Shown here piece by piece: positions 25,828-33,701 of a stretch of DNA of 64,000 nt. The number at the start of each line of letters is the position of its first letter. Positions within the stretch are counted from its first letter, which is position 1. The notes below the pieces were generated by a model. That model saw nothing but the letters and a program-made list of their open reading frames with translations. It ran no database searches and was not told where the DNA came from. This DNA comes from Lachnoclostridium sp. An169 (GTDB taxonomy: Bacteria; Bacillota; Clostridia; Lachnospirales; Lachnospiraceae), in contig NZ_NFKT01000008.1 in the NCBI RefSeq assembly GCF_002160525.1, forward strand, positions 1 to 64,000, in the 5' to 3' direction. Position numbers and translations under genes: made by a program.

Positions 25828-28755
25828 TTACTTGCGCACAACAGCGTGGAACGCTTCAATGCGATAATCGGTCAGTGTCTGTCTGTGCCCGATATAAAAC
25901 AGACAGTTCCCGGCGGCTGCTCTGATATCGCCTGAAATTTCATTCGCTACAAGACCTGCGCCATCAGATACACCCCGCAGAGTATCTTCTCCATCTCCCA
26001 GATAACGGTACAGCTCGCCTGATGTGATCTCTCCGTCGGAATTTTTGTAAGAGACCGAATAGTAGAAATTATTCCGGTATTCCGAGTCAGGTACATATTT
26101 GATATTGGTTCCGCTTTTTACTGTTTCAAGGCGGGCCTCCTCCAGATTCCAGAAGAAGAGAGTGACATAATTCCCGTCATATTTTTGAAAATAAATACCC
26201 CTGTGGTCTGCCGTGACGATGGAACCGAGTTCTCCTGCGGATTCCTCGCGGAAGATTTCAGAAACTTTTCCGGTCTCTGCATCATATTTTTTCACGATCA
26301 GAGGATTGGGATAATAGTTCGCCGATTCGGATGCTGTGTAATAGAGATTGCCATATTCGTCATAAACCATACCCACAGCAAAATCGTCGATCTTTTTTAC
26401 TCCATATGTCTCGGTATCGACCTCATAGAGCGGCTGCGCGCTGATATCTGTGCGCCCTCCGATATAGAAGAAATATTTCCCTCCGATCAGTGCGTCCACA
26501 TTTCCCTGGAGATCATCTGCGTTGATGGTCTGCTGCGTTCCGGATTTAATATCATAGCAGGCCAGACGGGTTGTCGCTACATCCATCTCCGGTCCGGCGT
26601 ATTTGTAGTAGATCCGGTTCCCGATCCTGCCGATCAGTTCGCCGTAAGAGACACCGGATAAAAGAAGCTCTTCCGTACCGCCGTAAGTGTACCGGTACAG
26701 ACAGTTGTCCATGATAAAATAAGCGGTGTCATCACTGCATACGAGAACATTGGAAATATCCCCTTCCACGGAATATTCCAGAGTCGCTCCCGGCGTCAGG
26801 ACATTTTCAAAAAACGTGCATTCCTGTACAGAACCCGGCTGTGCATATACGGGAGAGTATATCACTGCATTGTCTCCTCTTTTTGCCATCCCGGCAGTGC
26901 TGTCCCCTACGGAAAGACTTGCCTGGGTACGGTTTGGATTTTCCTGTGTATCCTCACCTGACGTATCGGAAGAATTACGGTCGGAACTGTCGTCAGAGTG
27001 ATTGCCGGATGAGCTGTCCGCAGAAGCGTTCCCATCTGTGCTGATTTTGATGATGGATGAAGGAATCCGTTCCCTTATTCCTCCCTCGTCCATATCGTCG
27101 TTGTAAAGGTTGCTGTAATCAGAGCAGAGAATCAGGGTATTGTCATATTTTTCGGAAGCAGTCATCCGCACCGACAGGGCATAGGCATAATCTTTCAGAT
27201 TTTTCAGTGCTGCAGAGTCAGATTTGTGATAAACGGCGTCCCGCTCATTTACGGAGAGCATTTTATCCCAGGAATGCAGGTAGGAGCGGATCATCAGGAT
27301 ATATGCCGCCCGGGCTTCGGACAGTTTTTCTTTTGTGGTTTCGGCCTGATCTATCAGGGCATTCAGCCGGTCAGAACAGTTATTGGTGGCAAGGGTGGAG
27401 ATGTCGATCAGACATTTCCCGAGAAAAGCATCATCTCCCATGGTCAGACCTGAGGCAAATCCCGGTGAAACTTCGCCGGCGATGCGCGCTGCGGTGCTGA
27501 TCAGCGATACGACTCCGCCAAGAGGATACTTCTCAAAGAGAATCTCAAGTGTCACATCAGCGCTGGAAGAGATGTATTTCTCGAGGACAGCACCGGGCAT
27601 ATCCTGATTCAGACTGTACAGATCCCCCGCTATATCCCGGATCCGCGCAGCAGTTTCCTTCCCGGACGTCACCCAGCTTATATCTGCCCGCCTTAATGAA
27701 TTAAGCTGTGCAGTGAAACTTTCACTCCATGCCTCCACGGTTGCAAGCTGATCGGCCACATTAAAACCGGCGTCGATAATGGAAAGTCCGTCTCCGATTG
27801 CGGACCAGACCTTTTCACCGGAAATGATCTCCGCCACTGCCGGGTCTTTGATGTCTTCCCAGCGGTTGAACGGACGCTCTGCTATCTCGGAGAAAAATCC
27901 GCTCACATCGGAGACTGTCTGCGGCAGGGAATATGCGGCGGACATGTTCTCCGCACCATCCCGAAGTACGGAGACGGCATTACCGAGCTGCGCTGCCACA
28001 CGGGATTCATCCTCGATCAGATCTGCGGTCTCATCGCCAAGCAGATAAAAGGCGTCGCTGTATTTCTCATTTTCGATCAGGGTATCTCCAATAAACGGAA
28101 CAAATAAGCGGTAGTCTATTTCATCTGCCAGCGACCAGATGGCATACCGTTCACTGTTCATAAACTGTAATCCGTTGCTGCCGACCAGATCGGATACGAG
28201 CGGTCTGCAGGAAATCAGTCTCTCATATTCGTTTGCAAGATTCCAGAATGTCTCCGGGGGCGTCTCGATGAGGATTTTGTCGCCGCTCACCTGCCATCCT
28301 TCATTGAGCAGGTACATGGTCTTCTCCAGAGGAAGCCACAGGGTTCCATCGGAATCCTTATTTCCGGAAAGAGGAAAAGTCTCTTCGCAGATGCGTCCCA
28401 CATTGTTCGAGAGAACAGCTTCCCCGTCGGTGAGGTTAATGTTGACATAATATCCGTTCCGGTCAAAGGTGATCCTTCCCCCTTCCGGAGGTCTGCTGAC
28501 TTTGGCTCCGCACAGGGAGGCAATGTCATCTGCCTGTGCATAGATTTCTTTCTCCGCGTCTTTGCCTTCCCCGCTGTCTGTGGAGAGGAGCTTTACGGTC
28601 AGTTCCTTTTCTTCGCCGGAGTAAACATCCTGTACAGTCAGGGTACCAGAACTCTCTGCACCCAGAACGGGGACACCAGCCTGGAAAAAGACGGAACCTG
28701 CGGTTACTGCTGTCAGGATAAGACTCAGCAGTCTTTTAGTTATTTTTGTTTTCAT
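25828..28755 (-). CDS. Large secreted protein, copper-amine-oxidase-N-like and DUF5050-like parts
   Basis: A 975-aa exported protein. The signal peptide MKTKITKRLLSLILTAVTAG ends near VLGAESS. Residues about 35-170 resemble the copper amine oxidase N-domain used by Firmicutes cell-surface proteins (GYYVNINLTDGEAVLSNNVG, LWLPLEKTMYLLNEGW). A long helical region follows (about 175-540), then a Ser/Asp/Asn-rich linker (about 560-615). The C-terminal 350 residues are beta-rich repeats (NRIYYKYAG, NLYYTASESANYYPNP) like DUF5050 propellers. Start 28755 has GGAGGTG and overlaps the preceding gene by 20 bp. No catalytic residues were recognised. Confidence 0.65.
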   Translation of the reverse strand: MKTKITKRLLSLILTAVTAGSVFFQAGVPVLGAESSGTLTVQDVYSGEEKELTVKLLSTDSGEGKDAEKEIYAQADDIASLCGAKVSRPPEGGRITFDRNGYYVNINLTDGEAVLSNNVGRICEETFPLSGNKDSDGTLWLPLEKTMYLLNEGWQVSGDKILIETPPETFWNLANEYERLISCRPLVSDLVGSNGLQFMNSERYAIWSLADEIDYRLFVPFIGDTLIENEKYSDAFYLLGDETADLIEDESRVAAQLGNAVSVLRDGAENMSAAYSLPQTVSDVSGFFSEIAERPFNRWEDIKDPAVAEIISGEKVWSAIGDGLSIIDAGFNVADQLATVEAWSESFTAQLNSLRRADISWVTSGKETAARIRDIAGDLYSLNQDMPGAVLEKYISSSADVTLEILFEKYPLGGVVSLISTAARIAGEVSPGFASGLTMGDDAFLGKCLIDISTLATNNCSDRLNALIDQAETTKEKLSEARAAYILMIRSYLHSWDKMLSVNERDAVYHKSDSAALKNLKDYAYALSVRMTASEKYDNTLILCSDYSNLYNDDMDEGGIRERIPSSIIKISTDGNASADSSSGNHSDDSSDRNSSDTSGEDTQENPNRTQASLSVGDSTAGMAKRGDNAVIYSPVYAQPGSVQECTFFENVLTPGATLEYSVEGDISNVLVCSDDTAYFIMDNCLYRYTYGGTEELLLSGVSYGELIGRIGNRIYYKYAGPEMDVATTRLACYDIKSGTQQTINADDLQGNVDALIGGKYFFYIGGRTDISAQPLYEVDTETYGVKKIDDFAVGMVYDEYGNLYYTASESANYYPNPLIVKKYDAETGKVSEIFREESAGELGSIVTADHRGIYFQKYDGNYVTLFFWNLEEARLETVKSGTNIKYVPDSEYRNNFYYSVSYKNSDGEITSGELYRYLGDGEDTLRGVSDGAGLVANEISGDIRAAAGNCLFYIGHRQTLTDYRIEAFHAVVRK

Positions 28756-29392
28756 TTGCAAGCACCTCCATAAATTCATCAGTCATCTCCTGGTAAAACG
28801 TGACATACCCTCCGAGCAGTGCGTCAGAGAGAGAATTATCCATCCGCACCTTCCAGTTCTCATTTTCCCGGATCAGTTGGACCTGTACTTCGTAGGTTTT
28901 CTCCGGTGCGGAGCCCTCCGCAATTACTTCCTGCAGTGCTGTGAGGACATCGCTCTGTGCGGTCCGTGTGAGAAAACTCTCATCCCCTGCCAGGGTGGGC
29001 AAATCAAGTGATGTAATCTCCGCCTGAACGTAATAGCGGGGCTGATCGGATTCTGCTTCCTCTGCTTTCGTGACCTCGCCGAGCTGCCAGGTCATCTCTT
29101 TCCCTGCGATCTCCGGATATCCGCTCAGGCTGATATCACTTCCGTAAGATGCATCAGCCAGAAGTTCTGTTACTGTGGATGCGTCGCTCTGGCAAAAGGC
29201 AGAGAGAAAGTCTTCGCATGCATTTTGCACCTGCTCCGGTTCGGATAAGCCGGAAACGGTTCCCTCGCTGCTGTCATCGGATGGTTCGAGAAGAAGGAGG
29301 GCAATGATTACTGCCAGGATAAAGAGAAGCAGGCCGATCTTTTTCCAGTTTAGTTTGTTGTTTTCGGTGTTTCCATTCTGTGTGTTGCCCAT
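28736..29392 (-). CDS. Membrane-anchored NTF2-like protein
   Basis: A 218-aa protein. The short cytoplasmic head (MGNTQNGNTENNKLNWKK) is followed by one TM helix (IGLLLFILAVIIALLLL), an acidic linker and an outside domain. That domain (VQNACEDFLSAFCQSDASTV, then YEVQVQLIRENENWKVRMDN) has the pattern of DUF4878/DUF5105-type NTF2 folds. It overlaps the large secreted protein gene, so the two are probably made together and act outside the membrane. AGGAGG precedes the start. The role is unknown. Confidence 0.65.
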   Translation of the reverse strand: MGNTQNGNTENNKLNWKKIGLLLFILAVIIALLLLEPSDDSSEGTVSGLSEPEQVQNACEDFLSAFCQSDASTVTELLADASYGSDISLSGYPEIAGKEMTWQLGEVTKAEEAESDQPRYYVQAEITSLDLPTLAGDESFLTRTAQSDVLTALQEVIAEGSAPEKTYEVQVQLIRENENWKVRMDNSLSDALLGGYVTFYQEMTDEFMEVLANENKNN

Positions 29393-29499
29393 GTTACAAC
29401 CTCCTTTGGTGAAATGGTTTTGGTGCCCTGATGAATGGGCGTACTTTGGGGACAGGTAGATTGTAGCGTAGGACAGGGGTAAAAAAGGGTATAAAAAAC

Positions 29500-29531
29500 A
29501 GAAAGAACCGGATTTGGGGACGGCTCTTTCT
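29500..29531 (-). terminator. Terminator for CRISPR array A transcript
   Basis: AGAAAGAACC (29500-29509) pairs with GGCTCTTTCT (29522-29531) with one mismatch. On the minus strand it is followed by a T-rich tract (A-runs at 29481-29498 on the plus strand). It lies 90 bp beyond the last repeat and protects the gene at 29392 from array readthrough. Confidence 0.65.
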
Positions 29532-29619
29532 GTGTGGGGATGTGATGGGGAGGAAAAAGGGTGTTGGTGATTAAGTGGGGGGAAGAAAATAGTGGTATAT
29601 GGTTCTTTGCCTTTTTCAG

Positions 29620-29790
29620 AGGAGTAATGTCTTGCATGGATTTTCTCATTTCCATGTAACCCAATATAGTGATGATAAAAACAGTGTGTTAATACCCTAA
29701 ACGGATTTTCCTCATTTCCACGGACGAACTTAAGCTATATTTGGAGTTTGAAAGGTGTTAATACCCTAAACGGATTTTTCTCATTTCCAC
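29620..29790 (-). CRISPR. Mini-CRISPR array A (two repeats plus degenerate end repeat)
   Basis: Repeats of 36 nt at 29686-29721 and 29755-29790, differing at one base; a degenerate end repeat at 29620-29655 keeps only its leader-distal half. Spacers are 33 nt (29722-29754) and 30 nt (29656-29685). On the minus strand the repeat starts GTGGAAATGAGAAAAATCC and ends GTATTAACAC. Orientation is set by the degenerate repeat at one side and the shared leader at the other. Predicted 8-nt crRNA tag: ATTAACAC. Confidence 0.85.
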
Positions 29791-29985
29791 AGTACCCGCC
29801 GAAACCTCTTGCAAATATAGGCGTTCCAGACAACTTTTTGCAGGTATTTGTCTGAATATTCTGAAAAAATGTGCTTTCTCATTATTTTCTGGCATATTCA
29901 TAGTTTGTTCATATTTGTGCTACTTACTCAATCACCAACATAAGCTTATTATATCGTACTTCGTAATCTGCATAAAGCGTCTTCG
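29791..29985 (-). promoter_or_regulatory. Leader and promoter of array A
   Basis: An AT-rich block directly after the last repeat, nearly the same in arrays A, B and C (starts AGTACCCGCCGAAACC; holds TTTTTGCAGG and ACTTACTCAATCACCAACAT). On the minus strand TATAAT lies at 29953-29948, followed by about 155 bp to the first repeat. Conservation beside each array is the main evidence that it is the leader. Confidence 0.7.
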
Positions 29986-30059
29986 GACAAAATATTGTAA
30001 TTGTATAAACTGACAAAAATAAAATCATATTAAAATTGTAAGGTACAACAATGCCAAAA

Positions 30060-30221
30060 TCATTTTAATTCGCCATGTTTATGCTCATGTTGTGCGATTG
30101 CCTGGCGGATCAAGTAGAGAATCTCACCGTTCATAGAGCGCCCGTCGAATTCTGCAAGGCTTTTCAGCTTTTTATGCGTTTCTGCGTCAATGCGTAAACC
30201 GATATGCTTATCTTTTTCCAT
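30060..30221 (-). CDS. Small Arc-like ribbon-helix-helix DNA-binding protein
   Basis: A 53-aa protein: MEKDKHIGLRIDAETHKKLK, then SLAEFDGRSMNGEILYLIRQ and AIAQHEHKHGELK. A beta strand (HIGLRID) followed by two helices with the DGRSMNGEI turn is the Arc/TraY/CopG pattern. GGAGG stands five bases before the ATG. The region just upstream holds four TAAGTAC sites, which it probably binds. It sits between array A and a divergent membrane-protein gene, so it likely represses itself and that gene. Confidence 0.75.
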   Translation of the reverse strand: MEKDKHIGLRIDAETHKKLKSLAEFDGRSMNGEILYLIRQAIAQHEHKHGELK

Positions 30222-30245
30222 AATGCCTCCTACTGTCTGATACGT

Positions 30246-30330
30246 TAAGTACAGAATAAGTTTGTTAAAGTAAGTACATTTTAAGTACGTACAGTGGTAT
30301 AATGTGACAAATGGACTTGTTTTAAGTACA
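30246..30330 (+). promoter_or_regulatory. Divergent promoter with four TAAGTAC repeats
   Basis: TAAGTAC occurs at 30246, 30271, 30282 and 30323; the third continues as AAGTACGTAC. A plus-strand TATAAT at 30298-30303 lies between the third and fourth copies. Repeated half-sites around a -10 box next to a ribbon-helix-helix gene indicate an autoregulated operator. Confidence 0.65.
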
Positions 30331-30354
30331 CTAAATTTTGGAAAGGAACGCAGG

Positions 30355-31050
30355 ATGTGGGCGAAGAGAGAAAAGAAGTATTACCGGATCAGGGCGAGCC
30401 TCTTCTGGCTGATGACCAGTGGATTTATATTATTGGTTTTGGGGGCATATTTTAAGGATGAGCTATATGAAAAATGGATCAGAAGCGGCGGTATGGAAGA
30501 TGTTGTTTATGAGGGCATTCAATCCAGATTGGAGGATCAAGGAACCTGCTACATCTGTGGAAGCAGCGATGATAGCCTGGCGGACTATTACCGGACATTT
30601 GATACGATAGGATTGATATCACTCAATGATTGGTATGTTTTGGAGTTTCCTCTGAAATGCTATGGTGAAAACGGAAATGAGGCAAGTGGAGATGGCTGTA
30701 ATAATTCTACTTCTGGGAACACGGGAGAGTTTATTTATTCCATAGAAAGTAATTTTCATGGTTCAATGGTATCTGTAAAAGTAACATTGCCAGAGAATTA
30801 TCAGTTGAAAATGGAAAACATCCGGGAACATCTCTGCCAGAAATGCCTGGATAAAGTACTGGAATCTCTGGAGTTCCGCAAATGGAGACACGAAAAGAAA
30901 GAAGCGGTTCCACTCTGTCTGATAGATTTTAAAACACAGGAAATCTACTCTCTTCAGGATTGGCACCAGGGATGTCTGATACGGGATTACTGGATGGAGA
31001 TAGAGTTGGATGGGAATGAAATCACAGTGGAGGCGAAACGAATCGAATAA
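30355..31050 (+). CDS. Membrane-anchored protein with two CxxC pairs, unknown
   Basis: A 231-aa protein. One TM helix near residues 15-35 (LFWLMTSGFILLVLGAYF) follows a basic head (MWAKREKKYYRIRA), so most of the protein lies outside. CYICGS (about 65-70) and CQKCLDK (about 160-166) could form one zinc site or disulfides. Start 30355 is preferred over an upstream in-frame GTG at 30304 inside the -10 region. It is the only plus-strand gene between 21.6 and 48 kb. No family was recognised. Confidence 0.6.
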   Translation: MWAKREKKYYRIRASLFWLMTSGFILLVLGAYFKDELYEKWIRSGGMEDVVYEGIQSRLEDQGTCYICGSSDDSLADYYRTFDTIGLISLNDWYVLEFPLKCYGENGNEASGDGCNNSTSGNTGEFIYSIESNFHGSMVSVKVTLPENYQLKMENIREHLCQKCLDKVLESLEFRKWRHEKKEAVPLCLIDFKTQEIYSLQDWHQGCLIRDYWMEIELDGNEITVEAKRIE

Positions 31051-31073
31051 TTGAAAAGGAACGTTAAGAATAA

Positions 31074-31168
31074 GGGGCTGTCCGGAAAACATAAATTAGC
31101 GATATCGCCTAAACAAGCATACTAAAAGGTAGTGGCGCAGATATTTTACTCTTTTGACTATGGACAGC
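31074..31168. other. Possible remnant of a mobile element
   Basis: GGGGCTGTCC at 31074-31083 and GGACAGC at 31162-31168 form inverted ends of an about 95-bp segment with no gene. Ends reading GGGGCTGTCC are common in insertion sequences and MITEs, but no target duplication was confirmed. Confidence 0.3.
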
Positions 31169-31208
31169 TTCTTTCTATGATTTTATGTTTCCGTATTGGC
31201 ATATTATG

Positions 31209-31260
31209 AAGAAAACGGCAAGGAATATTCCGAAATGGGAATATTTTCTGCCGTTTTCTT
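31209..31260. terminator. Long hairpin after the CxxC membrane gene
   Basis: AAGAAAACGGCA (31209-31220) pairs perfectly with TGCCGTTTTCTT (31249-31260), with an inner GGAATATT/AATATT pairing. It may stop the plus-strand gene ending at 31050, although the distance of 159 bp is long. Confidence 0.5.
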
Positions 31261-31368
31261 AAAATGTTCTGAAATAGAAGCAAAGAAAAGAGTGACGCAA
31301 GTATACTAATGCCCTGTATAGAGGGACTTATTTCTCTTACTTCAAGATGTGGTATATAAGCATTTTGA

Positions 31369-31474
31369 GTGTAAATATCCTAAACGGATTTTTTTCATTT
31401 CCACGGAAAAAAATCTTTGTAATTGCTAGTATTGACATGTGTTAATACCCTGAACGGATTTTTCTCATTTCCAC
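31369..31474 (-). CRISPR. Mini-CRISPR array B (two repeats, one spacer)
   Basis: Repeats at 31439-31474 (one change from consensus) and 31369-31404 (a few changes), both 36 nt. They enclose one 34-nt spacer (31405-31438). The leader is on the plus side at 31475 onward, as in array A, so transcription is on the minus strand. No clear further repeat is seen before 31369. Confidence 0.8.
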
Positions 31475-31670
31475 AGTACTCGACGAAACCTCTTGCAAAT
31501 ACAGGCTTTCCAGACAACTTTTTGCAGGCATTTGTCTGAATATTCTGAAAAAATGTTCTTTTCCATCATTTTCTGGCATGTTCATAGTTTGTTCATATTT
31601 TTACTACTTACTCAATCACCAACATAAACTTATTATAGCGTACTTTTTAATCTACTTAAAGTATTTTTCC
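31475..31670 (-). promoter_or_regulatory. Leader and promoter of array B
   Basis: Same leader block as array A with few changes; the ACTTACTCAATCACCAACAT segment is kept and minus-strand TATAAT lies at 31637-31632. Confidence 0.65.
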
Positions 31671-31739
31671 AAAAACTTATCGCAAAGATTTCTCCCGCCT
31701 TCCTGATTTTTTATATCTTCCCTTGCATTCCATCCATTA

Positions 31740-31806
31740 CTTTTCTCTGGCCGAACTGTAAATACATTCCCCCGTATCAAAACAGTACATCCCCAGATTC
31801 TGCCAT
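31740..31806 (-). pseudogene. Phosphatase 3'-end remnant 1
   Basis: On the minus strand this reads GMYCFDTGECIYSS, the C-terminus of the phosphatase at 32970-33683. The similarity ends after about 65 bp, where the intact gene continues and this copy turns into sequence shared only with remnant 2. It lies just beyond the leader of array B, in the same order as array D and the intact gene. Confidence 0.75.
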
Positions 31807-31960
31807 CCATGTAGTTGTTGTTCGCAGTTATTTCTTAAATATATGTTTATCTGTCGGGCTCTTTTCCTGAATAAATTTTAAGCTGTCTACTTGATATAAA
31901 AGGGCTTACTCTAGGGACGGTAGATTGAAGCTCAGGAAAGGAGAAAAATGGGATAAAAAC

Positions 31961-31991
31961 AGAAAGAACCGGATTTGGAATGGTTCTTTCT
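31961..31991 (-). terminator. Terminator for CRISPR array C transcript
   Basis: A perfect 10-bp stem AGAAAGAACC (31961-31970) / GGTTCTTTCT (31982-31991), with A-rich sequence before it on the plus strand giving a T-run on the minus strand. It is the counterpart of the hairpin at 29500-29531. Confidence 0.65.
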
Positions 31992-32081
31992 AAGTGGGGG
32001 GGGATGGGGAAGGAGTAAGTTGTGTTTATGACTAAATGTGGGAGGCTGCTAATGCTATATGGTTGTTTGCTTTTTTTAGAA

Positions 32082-32190
32082 GAATAATATCTTGTATGGA
32101 TTTTTCTCATTTTTTATATAAAACAAGGATGGGCGAAGGAACAAGATTATAAATTGTGTTAATACCCTAAACGGATTTTTTTATTTCCAC
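32082..32190 (-). CRISPR. Mini-CRISPR array C (one repeat plus degenerate end repeat)
   Basis: A 35-nt repeat at 32156-32190 (one base lost in the T-run) and a degenerate end repeat at about 32082-32117 that keeps GGATTTTTCTCATTT. The spacer lies between them (about 32118-32155). Leader and trailer match arrays A and B. Confidence 0.7.
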
Positions 32191-32390
32191 AGTACCCGCT
32201 GAAACTCCTTGAAAAACACTGATTTACCAGACAACTTTTTGTAGATATTTATCTGAATTTTCTGAAAAAAGTGTTTCTCATCATTTTCTGGCACATTCAT
32301 AACCTGTTTGTATTTTACTGCTTCCTCAATCACCAACACAAGCTTATTATATCGTACTTCTTAATCTACTTAAAGTATTTTTCCAAAAAA
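32191..32390 (-). promoter_or_regulatory. Leader and promoter of array C
   Basis: Shared leader block with more changes than in A and B; minus-strand TATAAT at 32351-32346 is kept. Confidence 0.6.
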
Positions 32391-32461
32391 CTTATTGTAA
32401 AGATTACTTTTGTCTTTCTGATTCATCCAATAGTCCCATGCACTTCATGGCATACTTTTGT

Positions 32462-32526
32462 CTGCTGAACTGTAAATACATTCCCCTGTATCAAAACAGT
32501 ACATCCCCAGATTCTTCCACCCATGT
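32462..32526 (-). pseudogene. Phosphatase 3'-end remnant 2
   Basis: Nearly the same as remnant 1, again encoding the GMYCFDTGECIYS tail on the minus strand, about 110 bp beyond the leader promoter of array C. Both remnants share the following stretch to TTTATCTG, showing they arose from one another or from one event. Confidence 0.75.
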
Positions 32527-32692
32527 ATTTGTTGTTCGCAGTTATTTCTCAAATATATGTTTATCTGTTGAACCTTTTTTTGCATAAATTTTATGTCATT
32601 TGCTTGATAAAAGGACTACTTTGGGGACTGGCAGCTTGTAGGGCAGGAAAGAGGGGAAGGAAATAGTGGTATAAGGTTCTTTGCCTTTTTGA

Positions 32693-32866
32693 GGAATAAG
32701 ATCCTGTATGGATTTTTCTTATTTTCACTGTACCAACTGGGGACGGAGAGACAGTATAATATCCTAACCTAACCCGACTTTTTCTCATTTCCACGGAAGC
32801 TTTATGCCGGAAGTTGTTAACAAATCACCTGTGTTAATACCCTAAACGGATTTTTCTCATTTCCAC
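32693..32866 (-). CRISPR. Mini-CRISPR array D (one consensus and two degenerate repeats)
   Basis: A consensus repeat at 32831-32866, a degenerate repeat at 32759-32794 (3' half intact) and a degenerate end repeat at 32693-32728. Spacers are 36 nt (32795-32830) and 30 nt (32729-32758). It is next to the intact phosphatase gene. Confidence 0.8.
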
Positions 32867-32969
32867 AGTACCCGCCGAAACCTCTTGCAAATACAAACTT
32901 TCCAGAAAACTTATTGCAAAAATTACTCCCGCCTTCTGATCTTTTATATCTTCTCTTGCCTATCATACC
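32867..32969 (-). promoter_or_regulatory. Shortened leader of array D, promoter lost
   Basis: The first about 45 bp (AGTACCCGCCGAAACC to CTTTCCAG) match the other leaders. The sequence then jumps to the part that in array B follows the leader (AAACTTATTGCAAA, then CTCCCGCCTTC). The internal deletion removes about 170 bp including TATAAT, so array D probably depends on readthrough from the phosphatase gene. Confidence 0.65.
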
Positions 32970-33683
32970 TTACTTTTCTCTTGCCGAACTGTAAATACAT
33001 TCTCCCGTATCAAAGCAATACATCCCCAGATCCTTCCCCCACACGCAGCCGCAGTCGATTGCGATATGTCTGTTTTTCCGGTATATCTTCCCGGCATATT
33101 CCATATCGATCTTGAACGTAGGGGTATGCCCGGTTACAAGATAATAGGAACTGCTGTATATCTTACTGTAGTCCGCCTGGGTAAAGATAAGATCCTCAAT
33201 ACCACAGTTTTCAAGTGGTCGGTCTTTCTCTTCTCCTGCAATATCCGCATGTACCAGAACATACTTTTCCCCATTCAGAGTAAATTCATTATACAGTTGG
33301 AACTCTTCCAGATAGTCCAACAGAAATGCTCTATCATCCGGATTCAGTTTCCGGAACTGATCCAGTGTGACCTGCCCTCCGCTGGAGAGCCAGTACTGAT
33401 AACTTTTCATAAAGTTCTGATTCAGGACTTTATCATAATTATCTTCTGTGATCTCTTTCATCAGGCTTTTTAAGACAGAGAGAGCCATGTATTCATGATT
33501 GCCGATGAGCGGGATGACGTTATATCTGCCTGCCATATCCGCCAGGATCTGGATAGGCTCGGGTCCTCTGTCCAGTACGTCTCCAAGGACATACAGAGTA
33601 TCGTTGCCGGAAAAGCCGGTTTTATTAAGAAGCTCCTTGTATTGCTCATAACATCCGTGTATATCACTGACTGCGTAGATCAT
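32970..33683 (-). CDS. PPP-type metallophosphatase, copy 2, beside CRISPR arrays
   Basis: A 237-aa cytoplasmic phosphoesterase with all PPP motifs: SDIHG (6-10), GDVLDRG (about 34-40), GNHEY (about 60-64), VLVHADI (about 144-150) and TGHTPTFKID (about 184-193). It belongs to the ApaH/PrpE-like group. GGAGGG precedes the ATG and 18 bp separate it from the AAA/PD-(D/E)XK gene, so it is at the end of the Cas transcript. Two 65-bp copies of its 3' end occur beside arrays B and C. A link to CRISPR function is only suggested by position. Confidence 0.85.
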   Translation of the reverse strand: MIYAVSDIHGCYEQYKELLNKTGFSGNDTLYVLGDVLDRGPEPIQILADMAGRYNVIPLIGNHEYMALSVLKSLMKEITEDNYDKVLNQNFMKSYQYWLSSGGQVTLDQFRKLNPDDRAFLLDYLEEFQLYNEFTLNGEKYVLVHADIAGEEKDRPLENCGIEDLIFTQADYSKIYSSSYYLVTGHTPTFKIDMEYAGKIYRKNRHIAIDCGCVWGKDLGMYCFDTGECIYSSAREK

Positions 33684-33701
33684 GGATATTCCCTCCTGGA
33701 G

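Noticed and set aside
31074..31168. A complete insertion sequence or MITE
   Set aside because: Only about 95 bp with 7-bp inverted ends, no transposase and no verified target duplication; listed as a possible remnant only.
29620..32866. The repeats as ordinary dispersed palindromic elements
   Set aside because: The 36-nt length, 30-36-nt unique spacers, common leader, degenerate end repeats and nearby cas6/cas10 all favour CRISPR.
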